Source: DASXRA01 sp035263725
GTDB lineage: Bacteria > Actinomycetota > Actinomycetes > Mycobacteriales > Jatrophihabitantaceae
Assembly (NCBI GenBank): GCA_035263725.1
Contig: DATFRC010000234.1
Location: forward strand, 1-16,702
DNA: 16,702 nucleotides
Reading direction: 5' to 3'
The stretch's first letter is position 1; each line of letters opens with the position of its first letter. Both the position numbers and the translations under genes were made by a program. Below the pieces are notes generated by a model that saw nothing but the letters and a program-made list of their open reading frames with translations, was not told the origin of the DNA and did not search any database. Shown here one piece after another: positions 1 through 6,820 of this stretch.

Positions 1-145
1 GTAGGCGCACCGGTAGGACCCAGTCGGTCTCTGCTGCGGTTGCGCCTGGGTTGTGTTTAGAGCGGCAGCGAGGGAGGGAGTTTGTTGCTTGCTCTGCTTA
101 CCTTGACGCAACACTGTCCGCTCGAATCTCCTTGTGAAATAAGGG

Positions 146-174
146 TCGACAGCACTACTGACTGTTGATAGACT
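146..174 (+). promoter_or_regulatory. Probable leaderless promoter of the HNH gene
   Basis: A -35-like TCGACA (146-151) lies 17 bases before a -10-like TAGACT (169-174). The -10 is preceded by TGA, giving the TGN extension of an extended -10 element. The expected transcription start, about seven bases after the -10, falls on or next to the ATG at 182. No Shine-Dalgarno sequence lies upstream, so the mRNA is probably leaderless, which is common in actinobacteria. Base matches are seen directly; promoter activity is inferred. Confidence 0.5.
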
Positions 175-181
175 CGCACAC

Positions 182-1441
182 ATGTTCGGCCAACCACCGC
201 CTCTCTCCGAGGTCGACGCGCTCGAATCCCCGGACGCGGTCGCCGCCGAATTGGCTACGAGCCTGCCTCGTGCCGAAGACATCTCCGCGCTGGTGCTGCT
301 CGACCCGGAGTTGCTCTGTGACGCGGGGCGGGTGGATCTGCTGGTCGCCTGCGAGCGGCACATCGCGCTGCTGCAAGCCGCGCAACAGCAGGTCCTCGCG
401 TCGCTGGACGGACGAGCGCTGGATTGGTCCGGTAAGAAGCTGATCGATTACACCCGCGAGCAGGTCGGCGCGGCGTTGCGGCTCTCCCCCGGTACCGCGG
501 AACGGCGGCTCTCGATTGCCCGGACCCTCATCGAGCGGCTGCCCGCGACGCTGGAGCTACTGCGCGGTGGGCAGCTCACCTACCTGCACGCCATGAAACT
601 CGCCGAGGCCGTCGCGCCGTTCGATGCCGAGACGACCACGAAGATCGAACAGCGCGTGCTCACTCGGGCGCCGGAGCAGACCCTGGCCCAGTTCGGGACC
701 TCGCTGCGGCGGGCCGTGATCGCCGCCGACCCGCGCCGGGCCGAGCAACGCCATGAGGACGCGATCACCCAGCGGCGGGTGGTGTTCACCCCGCAAGACG
801 ACGGCGTCACCGAGCTGTGGGCGCTACTACCGGCCGACGGCGCCGCGCTCATCGAGGCGGTGCTGAACTCGCTCGGCAGCGGACAGACCGATGACCGCAG
901 CGCGGATCAGCGCCGCGCCGACGCGCTGGTGGATGTGTTCGCGCGGGTGCTCGGTGATCCGTCCCTGCCCGAACAGCATGGGCAGCGCCCGGCGATCCAG
1001 GTCACCGTGTCGATCGGCACGCTGTTGGGCTGCGACAACCAGCCCACGCACCTCGACGGGTACGGCCCGATCGCCGCCGCCCTGGCCCGCCGCCTCGCCG
1101 CGGATGAGTCTGGTACCTGGCGGCGGCTGGTCACCGGCGACACCGGCCAACTCCTCGACTACGGCCGCACCACGTACCGACCACCGGCGAACCTCACCAA
1201 CCACGTCATCGCCCGCGACCGAACCTGCACCTTCCCCGGATACCGACATGCAGCCAGGCTGTGCGACCTCGACCACGTCGAAGCCTGGACCGACGGCGGC
1301 GACACAAACCCCGCGAACCTCGCCGCCCTCTGCGCCAGACACCACAACGCCAGCTGGCAAGTCAAACACCGACAAGACGGCACCAAAACCTGGACCAGCC
1401 CAACCAGACACCGCTATCTCGTGCCGCCGCCTTTCGATTAG
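182..1441 (+). CDS. DUF222 / HNH endonuclease-domain protein (13E12 family)
   Basis: This 419-residue protein has the two-part layout of the actinobacterial 13E12 repeat family: a DUF222 region over roughly residues 25-290 and a C-terminal HNH nuclease module over 345-395. In the HNH part I see C349, the LCDLDH core (C361, D362, D364, H365), N379-L380 and the final C384xxHH388. The usual CxFPGC motif reads CTFPGY, so one of the cysteines, probably a zinc ligand, is Tyr354. This would be a single G-to-A change (TGC to TAC). Members are presumed DNA nucleases, often present in many copies per genome, and their cellular role is unknown. The ATG at 182 fits an extended -10 directly upstream without a Shine-Dalgarno site. 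Towards the 3' end the codons become richer in A/C (cga, aga, aaa, aca) than in the first two thirds, possibly reflecting exchange with a paralogue. The family call is firm; nuclease activity is uncertain. Confidence 0.9.
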   Translation: MFGQPPPLSEVDALESPDAVAAELATSLPRAEDISALVLLDPELLCDAGRVDLLVACERHIALLQAAQQQVLASLDGRALDWSGKKLIDYTREQVGAALRLSPGTAERRLSIARTLIERLPATLELLRGGQLTYLHAMKLAEAVAPFDAETTTKIEQRVLTRAPEQTLAQFGTSLRRAVIAADPRRAEQRHEDAITQRRVVFTPQDDGVTELWALLPADGAALIEAVLNSLGSGQTDDRSADQRRADALVDVFARVLGDPSLPEQHGQRPAIQVTVSIGTLLGCDNQPTHLDGYGPIAAALARRLAADESGTWRRLVTGDTGQLLDYGRTTYRPPANLTNHVIARDRTCTFPGYRHAARLCDLDHVEAWTDGGDTNPANLAALCARHHNASWQVKHRQDGTKTWTSPTRHRYLVPPPFD

Positions 1442-1469
1442 GGCCCCGACCTAGAGAGGGTCGAGACCC
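1441..1469. terminator. Possible bidirectional terminator hairpin between convergent genes
   Basis: Only 30 bases separate the stop of the HNH gene (1441) and the stop of the leftward mannosyltransferase gene (1472). They can fold: CGACC (1447-1451) pairs with GGTCG (1459-1463) around a 7-base loop, and GGG (1441-1443) pairs with CCC (1467-1469) beyond a 3x3 internal loop. There is no U-tract, so this would be a non-canonical terminator at best. The pairing is seen in the sequence; the function is a guess. Confidence 0.25.
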
Positions 1470-1471
1470 CG

Positions 1472-3007
1472 TTAGCGGCTGCCCCTGCCGATCGACGCGT
1501 AGCCGGAGACACGGTCCGTGACGCTGGCGACAAGCGGTATCCGACGCTCGCGGGGCTCTCGAGCCCCGACGAGCATCACCACGGCGCACCCGGCGAGGCC
1601 GGCCGCAATCAGGTCGGCCACATAACCGGGTAGACCGGGTACCGCCATCGCCGAGGCGCTGGCGCATATCACGACAAGCACCTCGCGCAGCCGTCCCCGC
1701 GCAATGGGCGCGAGGCACAGCACGCCCCACAGCAGGTACCAGGGGTAGATCACGGGACTGAGCAGCGCGACGGCAAGCAGCCCGAAACCGACCGTGACCT
1801 CGAGGGGGCGCTGCCGCGTGGTCGCGATCAGATAGATGACGATGCACGCGGCCGCCAGCAGCGCAGCCGCCCGTCCCGCCATAGCCAGATCGTCGAAGGA
1901 CGCCCATCGGATGAACAGGTGGAGCACATCCGCAAGCAGGCTGGCCGGTGCACCGGACGTGTAGTTCAGCGCCGGGGTGTTCAGCGTGGAAGCCCACCCC
2001 CAGCCGTGCGGAACGAGCATGGTCAGGCCGAGGCAGGTAGCGATGGCCACACCGGCGTCACTCGCGACGGCGAGCCAGTTGGGCCTGGCGCCGCGCTGCC
2101 GCGCAACGATGCCGGCGAGGACAACGATCAATGCGGGCACCTTGATGGCGGCCGCGGCGCAGCCGAGCACGATGCCGAGTAAGTGGTTTCCCCGGCGGTG
2201 GGCGAGCAACGCGCCGAGCAGCAGCATGCAGAGCAGACCTTCCAGATGCGCCGCGGAGATCACCTGCAGAAGCACGAGCGGATTCAGCACGGTCAGGGTC
2301 AGCGCGGGAATGCGCCGTGACCCGGCCAGCGCTGCGGCCAGCAGCCCGATGGCTACTACGCAGCCCGCCGCGACGAGCCGGAATACGATCACCGCGCCGA
2401 GCGGGTTACCGCCCGCGATTACGACAGCGAAGTGCTGGAACCACGTCGCCAGCGGGCCGTACGGGCTGGGCACGCTCCGCCACGCGGGGTCGACCGCTCC
2501 CACCGCCGGAATGTTTCCCAGCGCCGAGGGGCCGACCGAGTACGGATCGAGTCCGCGATCGACGAGCATGCCCTGCGCCGCGTAGCTGTACACGTCGTTG
2601 CTCAGCAGGGGTGGCCCGACGAGCAGCGGTGTTACCCATGCGCCCGCCACCAACCAGACGTGCTGCTCGGTTCGCACTGCCGGATGGCGCCCGCGTACCA
2701 ACGCGAGCCAGAGCAGAACCAGCCCGGCGATGCCGGCCATCAGCAGCATGCCCGGCACCAGCGATTCACCGGGACGGTAGCCGCTGCGGGACAGCAGACC
2801 GAACCATGTGGTCAGCGGAATGTTGACTTGCACGGTGCCGACGCGTCCGCCCGCGACGACGATCAGCGCGCTGGCAACGAACCCTGCAGCTGCGAACCAC
2901 GCAGTCGGATGCCGCAGGGCGCGCACGACCGTCGCCGCGGGTTCCGCGCCCTGATCCGCGGTTAGCACTGCCGCCTCGGCGGGGGCGCCAAGCTGCAATC
3001 GTTCCAT
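1472..3007 (-). CDS. mptB: MptB-like polyprenol-phosphomannose-dependent alpha-1,6-mannosyltransferase
   Basis: This 511-residue polytopic membrane protein, with about 12-13 hydrophobic stretches, belongs to the GT-C superfamily. MptA/MptB enzymes use polyprenyl-phosphate mannose on the outer face of the membrane to extend the alpha-1,6-mannan of lipomannan-type glycolipids. The family signature is clear: the first large outer loop carries NDVYSYAAQG (137-146), then a G-x-DPYSVGP segment (152-160) and SPYGPLA (181-187). Later come AHLEG (253-257) and SPVIYPWYLLWG (417-428). Length matches MptA/MptB. I chose the ATG at 3007 because the reading frame extends to 3226 only by overlapping the upstream gene, and no ATG, GTG or TTG lies between that gene's stop and 3007. 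A GAGGA lies 13 bases upstream of the ATG, slightly far for a ribosome site. The gene is last in an operon with the lipoprotein phosphoesterase (77-base gap) and the ZIP transporter. MptA versus MptB versus another family member is not settled by sequence reading alone. Confidence 0.8.
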   Translation of the reverse strand: MERLQLGAPAEAAVLTADQGAEPAATVVRALRHPTAWFAAAGFVASALIVVAGGRVGTVQVNIPLTTWFGLLSRSGYRPGESLVPGMLLMAGIAGLVLLWLALVRGRHPAVRTEQHVWLVAGAWVTPLLVGPPLLSNDVYSYAAQGMLVDRGLDPYSVGPSALGNIPAVGAVDPAWRSVPSPYGPLATWFQHFAVVIAGGNPLGAVIVFRLVAAGCVVAIGLLAAALAGSRRIPALTLTVLNPLVLLQVISAAHLEGLLCMLLLGALLAHRRGNHLLGIVLGCAAAAIKVPALIVVLAGIVARQRGARPNWLAVASDAGVAIATCLGLTMLVPHGWGWASTLNTPALNYTSGAPASLLADVLHLFIRWASFDDLAMAGRAAALLAAACIVIYLIATTRQRPLEVTVGFGLLAVALLSPVIYPWYLLWGVLCLAPIARGRLREVLVVICASASAMAVPGLPGYVADLIAAGLAGCAVVMLVGAREPRERRIPLVASVTDRVSGYASIGRGSR

Positions 3008-3086
3008 GACGGCGGCGTTGTCCTCAGATGGCGGATGCAGACTATTTGCAGCGTAGTACCGGTCCTCTAGCCGGTTCCGGGCACTC

Positions 3087-4022
3087 CTAGCTCGACCAGA
3101 TGGCGGTGATCGCCGAGGTGTGACCGAGCGGAGCGAGGTGGTACATGTCCGTGAGGGTGCGCAACACCCGGTAGTGATCAACCTGCTCGGAGTAACGGCC
3201 CGCTCGAACGAACGCGCCGGCGACAACCGTAGCGATGTGGTTGTCCGCGGTGTAGTCGTCTTCGTCGACGGTCATGATCAGCAGGCTGCGGTGCGCCGGC
3301 GCCCAGGCCGCGTAGCCGCCGAGGTGGCCGGAAAGCCACTGGTCGGCCTGCGCAATCGTGCCGTCGTGCATGTCGTGTTCGAGGTCGGGAATCACGAACG
3401 AGACCGTGGGCAGCGATGCGTAGTCGCCCGGGAATGCCGTGAACGGCAGGTTGGCCGACGCCGGCACGTTGGTGAAGTTCACCCACGGGTTGTGCTTGCG
3501 CGCATAGTGGCCACTGCTGCACCCCGTGAATCCCGGCTGGGGTAGTCCCTCGGAATACCCAGCGAAGCTGTATCTAGCGCCAGCTAGTTCGCTCGCGAGA
3601 TTCGGGGTCGTGAACGTGTGCGGGCAGGAGTCGTCGGTGATGCCCTGCGTCGAGCCGGAAAACAGTGCCAGGTAGTTCGGCTGACTCGGGTGCGTCACCG
3701 CCGAGGACTGCGTGAATACCGCGCCTCTCGCGGCCAGCGACACGATGAACGGCGCCTGCGAGCCATCGAGGATCTCGCTGTATGAGTGATTCTCGAGCAC
3801 CACGACGACGACGTGGTCCGGCCGGGGCAGCCGGGACGCGCCAGAGGGCACACGCGATGACGGCGTAGGCGAGGGCGGGCGCGACGAGGCTGGCGGCACG
3901 GCTTGCGACGAGGGTGTAGCGCGTCCGCTTGAGGGCCTCGGCGCGAACGCCGTCTTCGCATTGCTGGTGCACCCCGCCGCCAGCAACGCCAGCGTCAGGG
4001 CGGCGGCAAAGCGACGACGCAC
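3087..4022 (-). CDS. Exported lipoprotein phosphoesterase (acid phosphatase, PF04185-type)
   Basis: From the GTG at 4022 this is a 311-residue lipoprotein: MRRRF, a hydrophobic run, then the lipobox LAAG-C with lipidated Cys18. A Pro/Ser-rich linker of about 45 residues follows, then the catalytic domain. Motifs fit the phosphoesterase family that includes AcpA-like acid phosphatases and phospholipases C: DHVVVVVLENHSY with E77-N78-H79, HPSQPNY (111-117) in the metal/nucleophile region, PDLEHDMHDG (212-221), and DEDDYTADNH (253-262) holding acidic and His ligands. It probably hydrolyses a phosphomonoester or phosphodiester at the outer surface; the substrate is unknown. The open frame extends to 4127, but that would overlap the ZIP gene by about 100 bases and would bury the signal peptide. 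The GTG sits one base after the ZIP stop (TAG-T-GTG), so translational coupling is likely. It shares an operon with the mannosyltransferase downstream. Confidence 0.82.
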   Translation of the reverse strand: MRRRFAAALTLALLAAGCTSNAKTAFAPRPSSGRATPSSQAVPPASSRPPSPTPSSRVPSGASRLPRPDHVVVVVLENHSYSEILDGSQAPFIVSLAARGAVFTQSSAVTHPSQPNYLALFSGSTQGITDDSCPHTFTTPNLASELAGARYSFAGYSEGLPQPGFTGCSSGHYARKHNPWVNFTNVPASANLPFTAFPGDYASLPTVSFVIPDLEHDMHDGTIAQADQWLSGHLGGYAAWAPAHRSLLIMTVDEDDYTADNHIATVVAGAFVRAGRYSEQVDHYRVLRTLTDMYHLAPLGHTSAITAIWSS

Positions 4023-4023
4023 A

Positions 4024-4902
4024 CTAGCCGCCGCCGGCGGTGACGATCGCGTCGGTAAGGAACCCGGCGAGCATCCCGATGAGCAGCCCGTAGCAGACGA
4101 TGTCCATGCGCTTGGACTTCGCGGCAACGCTCAGCAGCTGCACGACGACGTAGATGATCGAGCCGGCGGCCAGCGTGAGGAACACCACGCTGACTGCTTC
4201 GCTGGTGAAACCGTGGCCGACGGCGGTGCCGATGAACGTCGGGCCGCCCGCGATCAAGCCGAGCGCGACCAGGAATACCCAGCTGGGACGCCGCTGCGTG
4301 CCGTCGTCGTCCACGTCGCCGGTGAGGGGCGCAACGATCCCGAATCCCTCAGTCGCGTTATGTGCCGCGAACCCGATGACCAGCACGGTGGCCAGCGCCA
4401 CGTCGCCGGTCGCAGCGGACTGCCCGATGGCCAGCCCTTCGGCGAAATTGTGCAGCCCGATGCCGACCGCAATCATCAGCGCCAGCCGTCGCGCCGGCGA
4501 CCACGCGGCGATGCCCAGCCGAGGGATCGCGCGACTGGGACGTTCGTGCACCGACATGGCGCCTGGGCCGATGCGGCGCGGCTGTTTCATCCGGGCGAGG
4601 TACCGGTCGTAGGCGACCAAGGACAGCAGCCCGACGCTCAGCCCGGCAGCGAACAGCGCACCGTAGCCGAAGACCGGCCCGAGTCCACCGGTGTGCTCAT
4701 GCACCGCGGTCAGCGCGTTGTCGACGGGCTCCCAGGCGTGGGTCAGCACGTCCCACACCAGGAAGAGCAGCACACCAACCGCGATCGCATTGAGGAACAG
4801 CCGCATCAGCGGCATCGGGCGCCGCAGCCGTCCGAGGGGCAGACCGAGAATGATGGTGATGCCGGCGATGAACCCCAGCAGCAGCGTTTTCTCCAGGCTC
4901 AC
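4024..4902 (-). CDS. ZIP-family metal transporter
   Basis: This 292-residue membrane protein has eight or so hydrophobic segments and the two ZIP metal-binding helices: HNFAEG (151-156) and HNATEG (181-186), matching the HNxxEG signature of TM4 and TM5. ZIP proteins import divalent metals (zinc, iron or manganese) into the cytoplasm. The variable loop between TM3 and TM4 (about 105-135) is basic and has little histidine; a small acidic stretch (GDVDDDG, 195-201) follows TM5. The start is the GTG at 4902, with GAGGGAG a few bases upstream as a good ribosome site. It is the first gene of the leftward operon. A DtxR/IdeR-like palindrome lies 23-41 bases upstream, which argues for control by iron or manganese rather than zinc; that is inference. 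The family assignment is secure; metal specificity is not. Confidence 0.88.
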   Translation of the reverse strand: MSLEKTLLLGFIAGITIILGLPLGRLRRPMPLMRLFLNAIAVGVLLFLVWDVLTHAWEPVDNALTAVHEHTGGLGPVFGYGALFAAGLSVGLLSLVAYDRYLARMKQPRRIGPGAMSVHERPSRAIPRLGIAAWSPARRLALMIAVGIGLHNFAEGLAIGQSAATGDVALATVLVIGFAAHNATEGFGIVAPLTGDVDDDGTQRRPSWVFLVALGLIAGGPTFIGTAVGHGFTSEAVSVVFLTLAAGSIIYVVVQLLSVAAKSKRMDIVCYGLLIGMLAGFLTDAIVTAGGG

Positions 4903-4924
4903 CCTTACTCCCTCGGCTCGACAG

Positions 4925-4960
4925 CTAGCTTAGGCTTGCCTAACTTCGTGGTGAAGTCAA
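4925..4960 (-). promoter_or_regulatory. DtxR/IdeR-like operator overlapping the ZIP operon promoter
   Basis: TTAGGC (4930-4935) and GCCTAA (4938-4943) form a perfect inverted repeat with a 2-base spacer. Aligned to the IdeR/DtxR consensus TTAGGTTAGGCTAACCTAA, as I recall it, positions 4925-4943 match at 15 of 19. On the minus strand a TTGACT -35 hexamer lies at 4960-4955, placing the palindrome in the spacer and -10 region, where a bound repressor would block polymerase. The -10 itself is not obvious. The pattern is seen; binding by an iron- or manganese-responsive repressor is inferred. Confidence 0.6.
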
Positions 4961-4986
4961 GTTGGGGTCGCAGCCGGCTCGGGAGG

Positions 4987-5014
4987 TGTCCGATCGGGGG
5001 GTTCCTTCTTCGTC
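4987..5014 (+). promoter_or_regulatory. Candidate ECF42-type promoter for the DGPF/sigma pair
   Basis: TGTCCGA (4987-4993) followed 17 bases later by CGTC (5011-5014) resembles the motif I recall for ECF42 sigma factors (TGTCGA at -35, CGA/TC at -10), with one extra C in the upstream element. It lies 41-68 bases before the DGPF start codon. The match is imperfect and short, so this is a candidate only. If real, the sigma factor activates its own operon. Confidence 0.35.
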
Positions 5015-5054
5015 GTACCGGTGTACAACGACCACGCGAGAGTGAGGAGCTGAC

Positions 5055-5396
5055 ATGCGCTACCTGATGTTCGTGGCCACCGACCCGGAAAATGCGCCCG
5101 ACTCCACCGGCGAGGGCACCCTCGCGATCGAGGAGTGGGTCGCCAAGAACGATGCCGCCGGCACCCGCATCATGGGCAACCGGCTCCGCCCGGCCGAGGA
5201 CGCTACGACCGTGCGCCGCCGCGACGGGAAGGTGCTGGTGACCGACGGGCCGTTCGCCGAGTCGCGGGAGTGGATCGCCGGATTCGACATCCTCGAATGT
5301 GCCGATCTGGACGAGGCAATCGCGATCGCCGCGGAGCACCCCATGGCCGCAGCCGGTCGCCTGGAGCTGCGCCCGTTCTGGCCGCTCGAGTTCTAA
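5055..5396 (+). CDS. DGPF/YCII-domain protein
   Basis: This 113-residue soluble protein belongs to the YCII-related family (PF03795). It starts MRYLMFV, typical of the group, and contains the family's namesake DGPF motif at 64-67 (VTDGPFAES), followed by the usual W-I-x-G-F segment and a C-terminal ELRPFWPLEF tail. A GAGGAG ribosome site (5044-5049) stands five bases before the ATG. The biochemical role of DGPF proteins is not established. They have a ferredoxin-like fold with a possible His/Asp catalytic pair and are commonly encoded beside ECF42 sigma factors, as here: the next gene starts two bases after this stop. The pair is therefore probably one transcript, with this protein as a target or partner of the sigma factor. 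Confidence 0.9.
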   Translation: MRYLMFVATDPENAPDSTGEGTLAIEEWVAKNDAAGTRIMGNRLRPAEDATTVRRRDGKVLVTDGPFAESREWIAGFDILECADLDEAIAIAAEHPMAAAGRLELRPFWPLEF

Positions 5397-5398
5397 TC

Positions 5399-6613
5399 GT
5401 GCCCGACGTCCACGCCGCGCTCGCCGACGTCGTAGCGCGGGAGCGACTGCGTGTCGTGGCGTCGCTGATTCGGGTGTTCGGTGACTGGGACCTGGCCGAC
5501 GACATGTTCGCCGAGGCGACCGAGCGTGCGCTGCGCAGATGGCCTGTTGACGGCATTCCGGCCAACCCGGGCGCCTGGCTCACCACGACAGCCAGGCGGC
5601 GGGCCATCGACGTGGTCCGCCGCCGTGCCGTCGAATCCGGCAAGCTCGCGGAGGTCGCGATGCAGGAGTCGCGGGAAACGGGCGAGTTGCCGGCCATCAC
5701 GGATGACCGGCTGCGCCTGATGTTCACCTGCTGCCACCCGGCCCTGCCGCTGGACGCGCGGGTAGCACTCACGCTGAAGGTGGTGGCGGGTCTGCCGACC
5801 GCGGCGGTCGGCCGGGCGTTCCTGGTATCCGAGCAGACCATCAGTAAACGGCTGCAGCGCGCCAAGCAAAAGATCGCGAATGCGGGCATCCCGTATCGCG
5901 TGCCGACCGAGGAGATGCTGCCCGAACGCCTCGATGGGGTACTCACCGTTGTCTACCTGATCTTCACCGAAGGCTGGGCGGGCGCCGCCGACGGTGCGCT
6001 CGCCGACGAAGCGATCCGGCTCGGCCGGGTCTTGCTCGAGCTGCTGCCTAGCTCGGACGAGGCGCGCGCCCTGCTCGCGCTCATGCTCTTGCAGCACGCA
6101 CGCCGCGACGCGCGAACCGTCGACGGCAGCCTGGTCACGCTCGAGGATCAGGACCGCAGTCGCTGGGACACCGACGCGATCGGGGAAGCGCTGGCGCTAC
6201 TGCGTGCCCCGGCGCGAGAGCGCGGCAGCTACCGGATCCAGGCCGAGATTGCCGCGGTTCACGCGAACGCGCCGCACGCCGACCACACCGACTGGCCGGC
6301 GATCGTCGCCGGCTACGACGAGCTGTACCGGATACAGCCCTCGCCGGTGGTAGCCCTGAACCGAGCCGTGGCGATCGGCATGGCCGACGGGCCGCACGCC
6401 GGCCTCGCCGTCCTCGACGAACTCGCCGGCGACCCGCGCCTTTCCGGCTACCACCCGTTGCACGCGGTGCGCGGCGAACTGCTCGCTCGGGCCGGGCAAC
6501 CCGCTGACGGGGCGATTGAACTGGCGCGCGCCGCCGAACTTGCGGCGACCGAGCAGGAGCGGACGCAGATCCGGCGCCGGCTCGCGTCCTTGCAGTCTGC
6601 AGACTCCGAGTAG
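5399..6613 (+). CDS. ECF RNA polymerase sigma factor with DUF6596/TPR extension (ECF42 type)
   Basis: This is a 404-residue sigma factor, twice the size of a minimal ECF protein. Sigma region 2 spans about 15-80 (RVFGDWDLADDMFAEAT, then WLTTTARRRAIDVVRRR). Region 4 spans about 104-158, with a helix-turn-helix in GLPTAAVGRAFLVSEQTISK preceded by the conserved FTCCHPAL. A DUF6596 block (about 175-270, including LTVVYLIFTEGW) follows, then helical TPR-like repeats to the end (about 275-395). This architecture and the DGPF neighbour define the ECF42 group, in which the C-terminal extension replaces an anti-sigma factor; none is encoded nearby. The start is the GTG at 5399, two bases after the upstream stop codon, so translation is probably coupled. 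The frame is open further upstream to 5135, but that part lies within the DGPF gene. The inducing signal is unknown. Confidence 0.88.
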   Translation: MPDVHAALADVVARERLRVVASLIRVFGDWDLADDMFAEATERALRRWPVDGIPANPGAWLTTTARRRAIDVVRRRAVESGKLAEVAMQESRETGELPAITDDRLRLMFTCCHPALPLDARVALTLKVVAGLPTAAVGRAFLVSEQTISKRLQRAKQKIANAGIPYRVPTEEMLPERLDGVLTVVYLIFTEGWAGAADGALADEAIRLGRVLLELLPSSDEARALLALMLLQHARRDARTVDGSLVTLEDQDRSRWDTDAIGEALALLRAPARERGSYRIQAEIAAVHANAPHADHTDWPAIVAGYDELYRIQPSPVVALNRAVAIGMADGPHAGLAVLDELAGDPRLSGYHPLHAVRGELLARAGQPADGAIELARAAELAATEQERTQIRRRLASLQSADSE

Positions 6614-6820
6614 CTGCGATCTCGACGGCCTCGAACGGCGCGCTCCACACAACTGAATCAGATCATCCTTATGGCACACCACGCCTAGCATCGACTCGAC
6701 CCTAATCGAATGCCAGCTTGGCTGCATAGCATCAGTTCCTGCCCCATCTGTGGTGCCTGATCGGCATTACCTCTAGGCTGGCGCGGACGCGAATCTGGGA
6801 GGGATCGGGGGTTTCGTGGG
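6614..6820. other. Intergenic region with a weak -10-like element
   Basis: These 207 bases between the sigma factor stop and the next start are visibly less GC-rich than their surroundings. I see no coding sequence. A TAGGCT (6774-6779) could be the -10 of the following gene, but no convincing -35 accompanies it. No strong terminator hairpin follows the sigma factor gene. Confidence 0.3.

Noticed and set aside
103..140. TTGACG (103-108) as a -35 element for the HNH gene
   Set aside because: The nearest -10-like sequence is about 26 bases away, too far for a sigma-70 type promoter. The 146-174 pair fits far better.
3008..3226. N-terminal extension of the mannosyltransferase by 73 residues
   Set aside because: The extension overlaps the end of the phosphoesterase gene, is Arg/Ser-rich without family similarity, and the ATG at 3007 gives the usual MptA/MptB length.
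4023..4127. N-terminal extension of the lipoprotein phosphoesterase
   Set aside because: It would overlap the ZIP gene by about 100 bases and place the lipoprotein signal peptide in the interior. The GTG at 4022 starts exactly at a proper lipoprotein signal.
5015..5026. Short inverted repeat GTAC-CGGT-GTAC before the DGPF gene
   Set aside because: Four-base arms are expected by chance in this composition, and the extended arms do not pair well. No regulator is implied.
3961..5067. 368-codon open frame on the plus strand
   Set aside because: It is antisense to the ZIP transporter, lacks hydrophobic segments or motifs, and crosses the divergent promoter region.
5135..5398. Extension of the sigma factor into the DGPF gene
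   Set aside because: The extra residues are the out-of-frame reading of the DGPF gene and are Arg-rich without sigma similarity. The GTG at 5399 begins the conserved region after a two-base gap.
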